Origin: Isoptericola sediminis
GTDB lineage: Bacteria; Actinomycetota; Actinomycetes; Actinomycetales; Cellulomonadaceae
Reading direction: 5' to 3'
Assembly (NCBI RefSeq): GCF_013085345.1
Contig: NZ_JABFAJ010000006.1
Location: forward strand, 1 to 64,000
Length of the DNA stretch: 64,000 bases
Shown: positions 8,313-16,603 of the stretch, in pieces
Layout: each line of letters opens with the position of its first letter
Numbering within the stretch: position 1 is the first letter of the stretch
Made by a program: the position numbers and the translations under genes
Notes under the pieces: generated by a model
Database searches by the model: none
Told to the model about the DNA's origin: nothing
Seen by the model: the letters and a program-made list of their open reading frames with translations, nothing else

Positions 8313-9347
8313 ATGAGCGATCCACCGCACCTCCCCGCCATCCACCGCCTCGAGCAGATCCTGTCGACGATGGCGGTGCCCGGATCACCGCTGCGCACCA
8401 TGCTGTCTGCCGACCGGGCGTGCCCACCGACGGTCCCTCGAGCGGTGGACCTCTCCCGCGCGGACCGCGACCGCATCGCGGCCCAGGTGGCGCAAGGAGC
8501 ACTGAGGTCGGACCGCGGTGTCGTGACACCGACCGGCCACGGCGACACCGAGCACGCCGAGGCCGTCCTGGCGGGTGTCCGGGCGCTGGTGAGCTCGTCG
8601 CGCAGCCGCATCTGGTTCAGTCATGCGACCGCCGCGATCCTGCACGGTGCGTGGAGCTATGCGACTCCTGCGCTCGTCCATGTCACGCACGTCGTGAAGC
8701 CGCGGGTCTCCCTGACGGCGGAGCCGACGGTGCGGCGGCACTTCACGTGCCTGCCGACCCGGGAACAGGACCTGATCGAGGGCGTTCCGGTGACTTCGCC
8801 CGAGCGGACGCTCGTGGACTGTCTGCGGACGTTGTCGCCGGAGGGAGCGCTCGTGGTGGCCGATTCCCTGTTTCGCCGCGGCGCCGACCCGCGGGAGGTC
8901 TCGCGGATCATGACGGCCTCGGCGGGCAAGCGAGGAATGATCCAGGCGCGCCGGCTCCTCGACGTCTGCGACCCACGATCGGGATCCCCCGGCGAGACCG
9001 TCGCGCGGTTGATCGCCATCGATGACGGCCTGCCTCGGCCCGAGTGCCAGATGGAGGTGGCGACGACGTCGGGCACGCGGTTCGTCGACTTCGGTTGGCC
9101 GGAGATCGGCGTGGGTGTCGAGTTCGACGGTGCCGTGAAGTACTCGGGAGGGTCCTTCGGTGTGCCGATCGAGGTGCTGCGGCGTCAGGAGCGACGCCAC
9201 GCCGAGATCGCCGAGGCCGGTGTCGAACTGGTGCGGCTGGGCTGGGACGACCTGGCCGATCGGTACGACCCGGGAGCGTCCATGCGCGAGGCGTACTACC
9301 GACGGCTGGGACCCCGCCGGAGCGCCGCCGTCGGCCGCGCTTCTTGA
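8313..9347 (+). CDS. AbiEi-like N-terminus with DUF559 (Vsr-fold) endonuclease-like C-terminus
   Basis: 344 aa from ATG 8313; the longer open frame upstream is repeat sequence. The N-terminal two-thirds resemble the type IV antitoxin/AbiEi-like proteins common in actinobacteria (SRIWFSHATAAILHGAW, then TSPERTLVDCLR). The last ~90 residues match the DUF559/Vsr-like PD-(D/E)XK pattern: RFVDFGWPEIGVGVEFDG, then RRQERRHAEIAEAGVELVRLGWDDL. No toxin gene is adjacent, so a toxin-antitoxin pairing is not supported. It sits between the transporter's binding-protein gene and its permease operon, bracketed by oppositely oriented RCGAGTCAGG arrays. Nuclease activity and biological role are unknown. Confidence 0.8.
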   Translation: MSDPPHLPAIHRLEQILSTMAVPGSPLRTMLSADRACPPTVPRAVDLSRADRDRIAAQVAQGALRSDRGVVTPTGHGDTEHAEAVLAGVRALVSSSRSRIWFSHATAAILHGAWSYATPALVHVTHVVKPRVSLTAEPTVRRHFTCLPTREQDLIEGVPVTSPERTLVDCLRTLSPEGALVVADSLFRRGADPREVSRIMTASAGKRGMIQARRLLDVCDPRSGSPGETVARLIAIDDGLPRPECQMEVATTSGTRFVDFGWPEIGVGVEFDGAVKYSGGSFGVPIEVLRRQERRHAEIAEAGVELVRLGWDDLADRYDPGASMREAYYRRLGPRRSAAVGRAS

Positions 9348-9489
9348 CGGCGGATCCGGGCGGAGACGGTCCCGGGCCGTCATGCGTCACGCCCCGCAGT
9401 CGACCGACGGGCGACCATGCGCCCCGAACACGGGTTCTCGACGGAGGACGGCGACGGCGGGCGCCCGGGTGAACCCGGACGCCCGCCGT

Positions 9490-9580
9490 CCTCACTCGTC
9501 CGTCAGGACTCCTGACTCGCGCGGAGGGGTCCTGACTCGCGCTGGGCTGCCCTGACTCGTGCAGGGCCGCCCTGAGTCGC
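9490..9580 (-). repeat. 20-bp-period tandem repeat, inverted RCGAGTCAGG core (locus 3)
   Basis: CCTGACTCGY-type cores lie at 9511, 9531 and 9551, with CCTGAGTCGC at 9571 and a weaker copy at 9490, period 20. On the minus strand the units read RCGAGTCAGG, i.e. in the sense of the livF-like gene whose stop is at 9598. Orientation is opposite to loci 1 and 2. Confidence 0.9.
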
Positions 9581-9597
9581 CGGGGAGAGGTCCCTCC

Positions 9598-10575
9598 TCA
9601 GGCCTCCCCGTCCCGGGAGGCCCGCGGGGTCTCCGTGGCCGGCTCGGCGTCCTTCGTCCGCTCGGTCTCCGAGGCCGGCTCGGCGACGTCCGTGCGCTCG
9701 GCCTGGTCCGTCGCGTCGCTCTCCGGCAGCCGGTCGGCCCCCCGGGCCTGGTCCGCCTCCCGGGCCTGGTCCGCCTCCCGGGCCTGATCTGCCTCCTCGA
9801 CGTCCTCGGCCAGCGTGCCCAGGTAGAGCGAGATGACCTTCGGGTCGTTGAGCAGCTCGCGCCCGGGGCCGGAGTAGGCGTCGGTGCCCTGGTCGAGCAC
9901 GTAGCCGCGGTCGCAGATCTGCAGGCAGCGACGGGCGTTCTGCTCGACCATGATCACCGAGACGCCGGCCTTGTTGATCATGCGGGTGCGCAGGAACGTC
10001 TCGTCCTGGCGCACCGGCGACAGGCCGGCGGACGGCTCGTCGAGCAGCAGCACCGACGGGTTCATCATGAGCGCCCGGGCCATCGCGACCATCTGACGCT
10101 CACCACCCGACATGGCGCCGGCCCGCTGGGCGCGGCGGTCGTGCAGGACGGGGAACAGGTCGCCGATGAACTGCCAGCGCTCCGTGAAGATCTTCGGCTT
10201 GAGGAACGTGCCCATCCGCATGTTCTCCTCGACCGTCAGCGAGGGGAACACGTTGTTGTTCTGCGGCACGTACCCGACACCCTGGGCGACCAGTTTGTTG
10301 GCCTTCATCCCGGTGATGTCCTTGCCCTGCAGCGTGACGGTGCCCGAGTGGATCTTCACCAGGCCGAACAGGGCCTTGAGCAGCGTCGACTTCCCGGCGC
10401 CGTTGGGGCCGATGATCCCGACGAGCTCACCCTGACGGACCTTCAGCGAGCACTCGTTGAGGATGTTCACCCCGGGCAGGTAGCCGGCCACGAGGTTGTC
10501 GGCGTGGAGCAGGAGATCCTCCGTGGGGACGTCGTCGATCGGCGTCTCCCGCGGAGCGGTGGTGGTCTGGCTCAT
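9598..10575 (-). CDS. livF: Branched-chain amino-acid ABC transporter ATP-binding protein (LivF type)
   Basis: 325 aa. Residues ~20-255 form a complete ABC ATPase: Walker A GPNGAGKST, Q-loop QNNNVFPSL, signature MSGGERQM, Walker B SVLLLDEPSAGL and the switch His region. LivF proteins are usually about 235-240 aa. The extra ~65 residues are a hydrophilic acidic tail with three EADQAR repeats, probably disordered and dispensable for ATPase activity. Its start overlaps the LivG-like stop by ATGA, so translation is coupled. It is the last gene of a four-gene operon. Confidence 0.93.
   Translation of the reverse strand: MSQTTTAPRETPIDDVPTEDLLLHADNLVAGYLPGVNILNECSLKVRQGELVGIIGPNGAGKSTLLKALFGLVKIHSGTVTLQGKDITGMKANKLVAQGVGYVPQNNNVFPSLTVEENMRMGTFLKPKIFTERWQFIGDLFPVLHDRRAQRAGAMSGGERQMVAMARALMMNPSVLLLDEPSAGLSPVRQDETFLRTRMINKAGVSVIMVEQNARRCLQICDRGYVLDQGTDAYSGPGRELLNDPKVISLYLGTLAEDVEEADQAREADQAREADQARGADRLPESDATDQAERTDVAEPASETERTKDAEPATETPRASRDGEA
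9744..9797 (-). repeat. Three 18-bp tandem repeats within livF
   Basis: Units start at 9744, 9762 and 9780, the first two identical and the third with a few changes. They encode the EADQAR hexapeptides in the C-terminal tail of the LivF-like protein. Copy number is a likely site of strain variation. Confidence 0.85.
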
Positions 10576-11483
10576 CGTTCCTCCTCCTCGGCCTCGTACC
10601 GGGCGAGGACCGCCGGGTCGAGCAGCGAGTCGTCACCGAGGTCGGTGTCGTGGTGGGCGCCGAGGTAGGCGTCCACCACGGCCTCGTCCTTCATCACGCT
10701 GCTGGGCGGCCCCTCGGCCACGATCCGGCCCTCGGCCATGACCACGACCCAGTCGCTGATGTGCCGGACGGCGTGCATGTCGTGCTCGACGAACAGCACG
10801 GTCATGCCCTCGTCGCGCAGCGCCTGGACGTGCCCGAGCAGGGACTGGACGAGCGCCGGGTTCACGCCCGCCATGGGCTCGTCGAGCATGATCATCGTCG
10901 GGTCGGTCATCAGCGCGCGGGCCATCTCGAGCAGCTTGCGCTGACCGCCGGACAGCGAGCCGGCGTAGTCGTTCGCCTTCGTGTCCAGCTTGAACCGGGC
11001 GAGGATCTCCATGGCCTTCTCGGTGGAGTCGGCCTCGTGCTTCTTCCACAGGAACGGCAGCCAGGACAGCCACAGGTTCTCCCCGGGGTTGTCCCGGGAG
11101 GCCAGCAGCATGTTCTGCAGCACGGTGAGCCGTCCCAGCGCCTTGGTCAGCTGGAACGTGCGGACCACACCCGCCTTGGCGACCGCGGCACCGCTCTTGC
11201 CGGACAGCGACCGTCCCTGGAAGGTCCACTCGCCGGTGTTCGGGGTGTCGAACCCGGTGAGCAGGTTGAAGAACGTGGTCTTGCCGGCACCGTTCGGCCC
11301 GATGAGGGCGGTGATGACGCCCTCCTGGACCTCCAGGTGGTCGACGTCGACCGCCGTCATGCCGCCGAACCGCCGCACGACGTGGTCGGCGACGAGGATC
11401 GGGTCGGGCTTGGCCGCCCCGGGCTCGTGGGCGACGTCCGCCAGCGACGTGCTGCGGGCCGTCGTCGTCTCGTCAACGGACAT
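10572..11483 (-). CDS. livG: Branched-chain amino-acid ABC transporter ATP-binding protein (LivG type)
   Basis: 303 aa. Walker A GPNGAGKTT, the GLV-type Q-loop region FQLTKALGRLTV, signature LSGGQRKLLE, Walker B TMIMLDEPMAGVNP and the switch region FVEHDMHAV are all present. The C-terminal AEGRIVAEGPPSSV stretch is typical of LivG. It pairs with the LivF-like subunit as the heterodimeric motor. The reading frame overlaps both neighbours (11 bp with the LivM-like gene, 4 bp with livF), indicating one coupled mRNA. Confidence 0.93.
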   Translation of the reverse strand: MSVDETTTARSTSLADVAHEPGAAKPDPILVADHVVRRFGGMTAVDVDHLEVQEGVITALIGPNGAGKTTFFNLLTGFDTPNTGEWTFQGRSLSGKSGAAVAKAGVVRTFQLTKALGRLTVLQNMLLASRDNPGENLWLSWLPFLWKKHEADSTEKAMEILARFKLDTKANDYAGSLSGGQRKLLEMARALMTDPTMIMLDEPMAGVNPALVQSLLGHVQALRDEGMTVLFVEHDMHAVRHISDWVVVMAEGRIVAEGPPSSVMKDEAVVDAYLGAHHDTDLGDDSLLDPAVLARYEAEEEER

Positions 11484-12477
11484 TGAACGCCAGCTCCTTC
11501 TTGTTCCCGAGGATGCCCTGTGGCCGGAAGATCACCAGGCACATCAGGGTGATGCCCACGAGCATGCCGCCGATGTACTCCACCTGGGTGGTGGAGATGA
11601 CGTTACCGACGGCGGTGTCCTCGGACAGGGCGCGCATCCCGGTGCGCATGAACATGTAGGCGGTGAAGAAGATCATCGACCCGAGCACCGGACCGAAGAC
11701 GGTCGCGGCACCACCGAGCAGCAGGACGGTCCAGACGAAGAACGTCATGGTGCGCCCGCCCATCGAGTCGGGGGAGATCGCCAGGGGTATCGCGTAGACC
11801 ACGCCGGCCAGCGCACCGATCGCCCCGCCGAGCACGAGGGCCTGCAGCTTGTACGAGTAGACGCTCTTGCCGAGCGCCCGCACGGCGTCCTCGTCCTCAC
11901 GGATGCCCTTGAGCACGCGGCCCCAGGGGCTGCGCGTGATGAGCCAGACGAAGATCAGCACCAGCGCGACGAGACCCCAGGCGAAGATGCGGGTGAACCA
12001 GGAGTCCGACCCGGTGTTGATGTACTCGAACGGGCCGAGGGCGAAGCGGCCCTCCGGCAGGAACGACAGCGCGTGGAACGGGTCCTTGTAGTAGCGGCCC
12101 TGCAGACCGGAGGCGCCGCCGGTCCACTCCTGCCAGAGGGTGGACCGGCCGAACCATCGGACGATCTCCGCGGCGGAGATGGTCACGATCGCCAGGTAGT
12201 CGCCGCGGAGCTGCAGCGTGGGCATGCCCAGCAGCAGGGCGAACACGACGCCGGCGGCGATCGCGATGAGGAACGCGAGCCAGATCGGGCCGCCGAGGGT
12301 CAGCGTGATGCCGAACCCGTAGGCGCCCAGGAGCATGAAGCCGGCCTGGCCCATGTTGAGCAGTCCGGTGTACCCGAAGTGCAGGTTGAGGCCGATCGCG
12401 GCGATCGCGAAGGCCGCCGTGGTCGGGGCGAGGATCTCGCCCGCCGACTGCGTGAGGATGCGCAGGAACTCTTCCAT
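11473..12477 (-). CDS. livM: Branched-chain amino-acid ABC transporter permease (LivM type)
   Basis: 334 aa, a hydrophobic protein with about nine membrane segments. LivM-family hallmarks are visible: LNLHFGYTGLLNMGQAGFMLLGAYG near the N-terminus and the cytoplasmic coupling-helix region TRSPWGRVLKGIREDEDAVRALG. It forms the membrane channel together with the LivH-like subunit. AAAGGAG lies before ATG, 13 bp after the livH stop. Confidence 0.92.
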   Translation of the reverse strand: MEEFLRILTQSAGEILAPTTAAFAIAAIGLNLHFGYTGLLNMGQAGFMLLGAYGFGITLTLGGPIWLAFLIAIAAGVVFALLLGMPTLQLRGDYLAIVTISAAEIVRWFGRSTLWQEWTGGASGLQGRYYKDPFHALSFLPEGRFALGPFEYINTGSDSWFTRIFAWGLVALVLIFVWLITRSPWGRVLKGIREDEDAVRALGKSVYSYKLQALVLGGAIGALAGVVYAIPLAISPDSMGGRTMTFFVWTVLLLGGAATVFGPVLGSMIFFTAYMFMRTGMRALSEDTAVGNVISTTQVEYIGGMLVGITLMCLVIFRPQGILGNKKELAFNVR

Positions 12478-12490
12478 GGTGTGACTCCTT

Positions 12491-13912
12491 TCAGCCGACC
12501 CGCTCGCGGCGGCCGAGGATGCCCTGCGGCCGGAACAGGAGCACGAGGATGAGGATCACCAGGGCCGACGCGTAGCGCAGGTCGCTGGGGATGACGAGGT
12601 TCGACAGCTCGACGACCTGGCCGATGAGCAGCGATCCGACGAACGCCCCGAGCGCGGTGCCCAGGCCTCCGAGGGTGACGGCCGCGAACATGAGCAGCAG
12701 GAGCTGGATGCCGAGCTGCCAGTTGAAGGAGCCGAACGAGGTGCCCCACATCAGGCCGGCCAGCGCGGCGAACCCGGTGGCCATGACCCACACGAGGCGG
12801 ATGATCTTGTCGGGGTCGATGCCGGTCGCCGAGGCCAGCGCCGGGTTGTCCGACACGGCACGGGTGGCGCGGCCGATCCGGGTCCGGGTGAGGAACCAGG
12901 CGATGCCGAGCACGCACACCAGGGCGACCAGCATGGAGATCCACGAGGCGGCGCTGAGGGTGATGCCGACGATCGTGATCGGTCGCGGGTTGGACGACAG
13001 GATCCGCTCGGAGCCACCGCCGATCAGCAGCTGGATGACGTACTGCAGCGTGATCGAGAGGCCGATCGAGACGATCATGAGCTGCATGACCGGCACGTTG
13101 CGCTTGCGCAGCGGGCGCCAGATGCCGGCGTCCTGGGCCCAGCCCGTCATGCCGCACACCGCGATCGTGAGGATGCCGCCCAGCCAGATCGGCATGCCCA
13201 TCACGTTGATGGTGAGGAAGCCGAGCGCGGCGCCGAGGGCGAACTGCTCGCCGTGGGCGAAGTTCGACAACCCGGTCGTGCCGAACACGAGGTTGAGGCC
13301 GATGGAGGCCAGCGCCAGCAGGAGCCCGAACCGCAGCCCGGAGCCGATCTGCTGCCACAGCTGACCCCAGTTGAAGTCGCGCTGGGAGGCGTCGCCCTCC
13401 GGGGCGGCGCCCACGCCTTCGTCGCCGCCCTCCGGGGCCGTCCCGGCGGTCGCGGAGTCCTCGGCGGTCTCCGACGGCGCCGCAGGTGCCTCGGCACCGC
13501 TGCCGACCCGGAAGGCGGCGCGGGCCGTGGCGCCGGTCTGGGCGACGACCTCTCTCTCGAGCTCGGCGCCCTCGGGCAGCTGTTGGTCGTCGGGGAGCGT
13601 CGAGGGGTCGATGGCCACGACGTAGCGCCCGACCTCCGGCACGGCGACCGCCACGGGCCGCTCGTCCGTCGTGATCAGGTCCGCCGTGAAGCCTTCGCCG
13701 GTCACGAGCAGCTCCACCCCCGCGACGTGGTCGTTGTCGGCGGTCAGGACCATGCCGGCCACGCAGGCCGTCTCGTTGTCGGGCTGGCAGGTGGCGTCGT
13801 CGGTGCTTGCGGTCGCGGGGTGCGCGACGAGCATCGCCGGTAGCAACGCGAGAGCGACGGCGGCGATCGCGCGCCGGGTCCTCCTCGCGAGGTCGAGTCG
13901 GTCCGCTGTCAT
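12491..13912 (-). CDS. livH: LivH-type permease with secreted N-terminal Ig/CPReg-like domain
   Basis: 473 aa, well above the usual LivH length of about 290-310. ATG 13912 has GGAGG upstream. Residues 1-35 are a signal peptide (ALLPAMLVAHPATAS). Residues ~36-140 form a small beta-rich domain resembling carboxypeptidase-regulatory folds (CQPDNETACVAGMVL, GRYVVAIDPSTLP), then an acidic Ala/Glu linker. The permease follows from ~165 (GLRFGLLLALASIGLNLVFGTTGLSNFAHGEQFALGA). The extra domain should lie outside the membrane, where it could dock the binding lipoprotein; that role is inferred. First gene of the operon. Confidence 0.9.
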   Translation of the reverse strand: MTADRLDLARRTRRAIAAVALALLPAMLVAHPATASTDDATCQPDNETACVAGMVLTADNDHVAGVELLVTGEGFTADLITTDERPVAVAVPEVGRYVVAIDPSTLPDDQQLPEGAELEREVVAQTGATARAAFRVGSGAEAPAAPSETAEDSATAGTAPEGGDEGVGAAPEGDASQRDFNWGQLWQQIGSGLRFGLLLALASIGLNLVFGTTGLSNFAHGEQFALGAALGFLTINVMGMPIWLGGILTIAVCGMTGWAQDAGIWRPLRKRNVPVMQLMIVSIGLSITLQYVIQLLIGGGSERILSSNPRPITIVGITLSAASWISMLVALVCVLGIAWFLTRTRIGRATRAVSDNPALASATGIDPDKIIRLVWVMATGFAALAGLMWGTSFGSFNWQLGIQLLLLMFAAVTLGGLGTALGAFVGSLLIGQVVELSNLVIPSDLRYASALVILILVLLFRPQGILGRRERVG

Positions 13913-14053
13913 CGGACGAGTCCTCCGGTGGGTCAGGGTCGTGCGCCCGGGTCCACCCGGGACTGCGCTGCACCCCTCGACAGCCATGCAGCGGCGCTGA
14001 AGGCCCTGTTGACGATCTCGTGGTGCGAGCGTGCCGGGCAGTGTAGCCGCGTG

Positions 14054-14084
14054 GTGTGACCTGGATGACACTAGTAGGTCACAC
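14054..14084. promoter_or_regulatory. Inverted repeat upstream of livH (possible operator)
   Basis: Perfect 9-bp arms GTGTGACCT (14054-14062) and AGGTCACAC (14076-14084) are separated by 13 bp. On the minus strand a candidate -10, TACACT, lies at 14040-14045, immediately downstream. The GTCACAC half-site recurs before the binding-protein gene (6494-6501), suggesting one regulator for both units. The regulator is not encoded nearby. Confidence 0.5.
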
Positions 14085-14297
14085 CGGGGCCTCCGAGGCG
14101 CCCGTGGAGGCGGGCAGAACCGCCACGACGGGCCGATTCGGCCTCGGGGAGCAGAAAAACTGTTGCCGAGACGTGATCAACCGTGTGCGGCGTGCCGACC
14201 GCCGTGGCCAAGCGATGCTGTCGGGCCCTGCACCCGTCACGGCGTCTGCGGCGGGTATCCGCGAGAGTCCGCACCGGGGACACGGCGGCCGGACCCG

Positions 14298-14303
14298 TAC
14301 GCT
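14298..14303 (+). promoter_or_regulatory. -10 hexamer TACGCT, leaderless start of ptrB
   Basis: TACGCT is followed by six bases and then GTG 14310, placing the transcription start at or next to the initiation codon. No Shine-Dalgarno is present. Confidence 0.6.
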
Positions 14304-14309
14304 GGCCGG

Positions 14310-16526
14310 GTGCACGACGACGCCGCCACCGCAGGCCCGCCCGAGCCCGGCACCCCGCCGGCCGCCGACCGCCGACCCACCACCCGGAGCCACCACGGCC
14401 ACTCCTTCGTCGACGACTACGAGTGGTTGCGCGCCAAGGAGGACCCCGAGGTGCTCGCGCACCTGGAGGCCGAGAACTCCTGGACCCAGGACCAGCTCGC
14501 CGGGCTGCGGCCGTTGCGCGAACGCATCGTCGGCGAGATCAAGGACCGCACGCTCGAGACCGACCTGTCGGTCCCGACCCGCCTGGGCGGGCACTGGTAC
14601 TACGTGCGCTTCACCGAGGGCGAGCAGTACCCGGTGCACGCGCGCGTGCCGGTGACCGACCCCGAGGACTGGACGCCGCCGGTCCTCGAGCCCGGGCAGG
14701 TGCCCGCCGGCGAGCAGGTGCTGCTCGACCAGAACGAGGCGGCGGCCGGGCACGACTTCTTCTCGCTCGGGTCGTTCGCGGTGGCCCCGCGGGGCGACCG
14801 GCTCGTCCACGCGGTCGACACCACCGGCGACGAGCGCTACACGCTGCGGGTGCGCGACCTGAGCACCGGGACCGACCTGCCGGACGAGATCGACGGAACG
14901 TTCCCGGGAGCCGTCATCACCCCCGACGGGCGGTACGTGTTCTACCCGACCGTCGACGACGCGTGGCGGCCGTGCACGATCTGGCGGCACGAGGTCGGCA
15001 CCCCGGTGGCCGACGACGTCCAGGTCTTCCACGAGCCGGACGAGCGGTTCTGGGTGGGGGTGGGGCTGTCGCGCTCCCAGCAGTACCTGCAGATCGAGCT
15101 CGGCTCGAAGATGACCGGCGAGTGCTGGCTGCTCGAGACCGACGACCCGACCGGCGCGTTCCGGCCCGTCTGGCGGCGGCGCGAGGGCGTCGAGTACACG
15201 GTCGAGCACGCCGTCCTGCCCGGCCGGGGCGACGCCCTGCTGGTGCTGCACAACGACGGGGCGCAGAACTTCGAGCTGGCGGTCACGGACGTGCCGCCGC
15301 GCCACGACGGGCACGACGACGGCGGGGCCGACGGCCTGGACCCGGCGGACGCGACCGTCGTCGTGGCCCACGACCCCGGGCTCCGTCTGGAGTCGGTGGA
15401 CGCGTTCGCCGACCACGTCGTGCTGGGCGTGCGCCGGGACGCGACCCCGCGGGTCGCCGTCGTCACGCTGGCGACCCTCGCGCCGGACGCCCCGTGGACG
15501 CCCCGCGAGCTGGACTTCCCCGAGGCCCTCTTCTCCGCCGCGCCGGGCGAGACGCCCGAGTTCGCGGCGCCGCTGGTCCGGGTGGAGTACACGTCGTTCG
15601 TCACGCCGGCCACGGTGCTCGACGTCGACCTGGCCACCGGGGAGCGCCTCGTGCGCCGCCAGCAGCCGGTGCTGGGCGGCTACGAGCCCACCGACTACGC
15701 GCAGCAGCGCGCGTGGGCGACCGCCGAGGACGGCACCCGTGTCCCGATCTCGCTGGTGTGGAAGCGGGACGCCGTGACGCTGGACTCCGCCGGGACCGGT
15801 GCGGACCCGGCGCCGCTGCTGCTGTACGGCTACGGCGCCTACGAGATCAGCGTCGACCCGTTCTTCTCGGTGCCGCGGCTGTCGCTGCTGGACCGGGGCG
15901 TCGTCTTCGCCGTGGCCCACGTCCGTGGCGGCGGCGAGCTGGGGCGCGCCTGGTACGAGGGCGGGCGGCTGGAGCACAAGCGCAACACGTTCACCGACTT
16001 CGTCGCCTGCGCCCGCCACCTGGTCGACGCCGGGTGGACGAGCCCGGAGCGCATGGTGGCCGACGGCGGCAGCGCCGGCGGGCTGCTCATGGGCGCGGTG
16101 ACGAACCTGGCGCCGGAGCTGTTCGCCGGTGTGCTGGCGGGCGTGCCGTTCGTCGACGCGCTGACCTCGATCCTGGACCCGTCGCTGCCGCTGACGGTGG
16201 TCGAGTGGGAGGAGTGGGGCAACCCGCTGGCCGACGCCGAGGTCTACGCCTACATGCGCTCGTACAGCCCGTACGAGAACGTGCCCGACGACGCCTCCCA
16301 CTACCCGCGCATCCTCGCGGTGACGTCGTTGCACGACACCCGCGTGCTGTACGTCGAGCCTGCGAAGTGGGTGGCCCGGCTGCGGGCCGCCGGCGCCCCG
16401 GCGCTGCTGAAGATCGAGATGTCCGCGGGCCACGGCGGCGTCTCGGGCCGCTACGCCCGCTGGGAGGAGATCGCCTTCGAGCACGCCTGGACGCTGGACG
16501 TCCTGGGCCTGGCCGACGACGAATGA
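14310..16526 (+). CDS. ptrB: Prolyl oligopeptidase family serine peptidase (oligopeptidase B, S9A)
   Basis: 738 aa. GTG 14310 is chosen because the -10 TACGCT lies six bases upstream and the longer frame is non-coding in character. Residues ~75-420 form the beta-propeller lid and ~440-738 the alpha/beta-hydrolase domain. The catalytic Ser is in GGSAGGLLMG (near 590). Candidate Asp is in SLHDTRV and candidate His in AGHGGVSGRY. Oligopeptidase B is a cytosolic enzyme that cleaves short peptides after basic residues. The gene overlaps the first PHO-box unit of the phosphate transporter promoter at its stop codon. Confidence 0.93.
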   Translation: MHDDAATAGPPEPGTPPAADRRPTTRSHHGHSFVDDYEWLRAKEDPEVLAHLEAENSWTQDQLAGLRPLRERIVGEIKDRTLETDLSVPTRLGGHWYYVRFTEGEQYPVHARVPVTDPEDWTPPVLEPGQVPAGEQVLLDQNEAAAGHDFFSLGSFAVAPRGDRLVHAVDTTGDERYTLRVRDLSTGTDLPDEIDGTFPGAVITPDGRYVFYPTVDDAWRPCTIWRHEVGTPVADDVQVFHEPDERFWVGVGLSRSQQYLQIELGSKMTGECWLLETDDPTGAFRPVWRRREGVEYTVEHAVLPGRGDALLVLHNDGAQNFELAVTDVPPRHDGHDDGGADGLDPADATVVVAHDPGLRLESVDAFADHVVLGVRRDATPRVAVVTLATLAPDAPWTPRELDFPEALFSAAPGETPEFAAPLVRVEYTSFVTPATVLDVDLATGERLVRRQQPVLGGYEPTDYAQQRAWATAEDGTRVPISLVWKRDAVTLDSAGTGADPAPLLLYGYGAYEISVDPFFSVPRLSLLDRGVVFAVAHVRGGGELGRAWYEGGRLEHKRNTFTDFVACARHLVDAGWTSPERMVADGGSAGGLLMGAVTNLAPELFAGVLAGVPFVDALTSILDPSLPLTVVEWEEWGNPLADAEVYAYMRSYSPYENVPDDASHYPRILAVTSLHDTRVLYVEPAKWVARLRAAGAPALLKIEMSAGHGGVSGRYARWEEIAFEHAWTLDVLGLADDE

Positions 16527-16553
16527 ACGGAAGATGAACACTCGGTGAACTCG
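16523..16553 (-). promoter_or_regulatory. PHO box 1: three 11-nt direct repeats
   Basis: Read on the minus strand, GTTCAC/T units recur exactly every 11 nt (plus-strand RTGAAC at 16523, 16534 and 16545). This matches the actinobacterial PhoP box of tandem 11-mers starting G(G/T)TCA. It overlaps the ptrB stop and lies 50-80 bp before the Pit gene. Confidence 0.75.
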
Positions 16554-16573
16554 GCGTCGACGGGGGCCTGAGT

Positions 16574-16595
16574 GGTCACGACCTGTTCACCGCGG
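16574..16595 (+). promoter_or_regulatory. PHO box 2: two 11-nt direct repeats
   Basis: GGTCACGACCT followed directly by GTTCACCGCGG gives two units in 11-nt phase, matching the PhoP consensus on the plus strand. It ends only eight bases before ATG 16604, a position more suited to repression or to a promoter further upstream. Confidence 0.7.
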
Positions 16596-16603
16596 GCGCA
16601 ACC

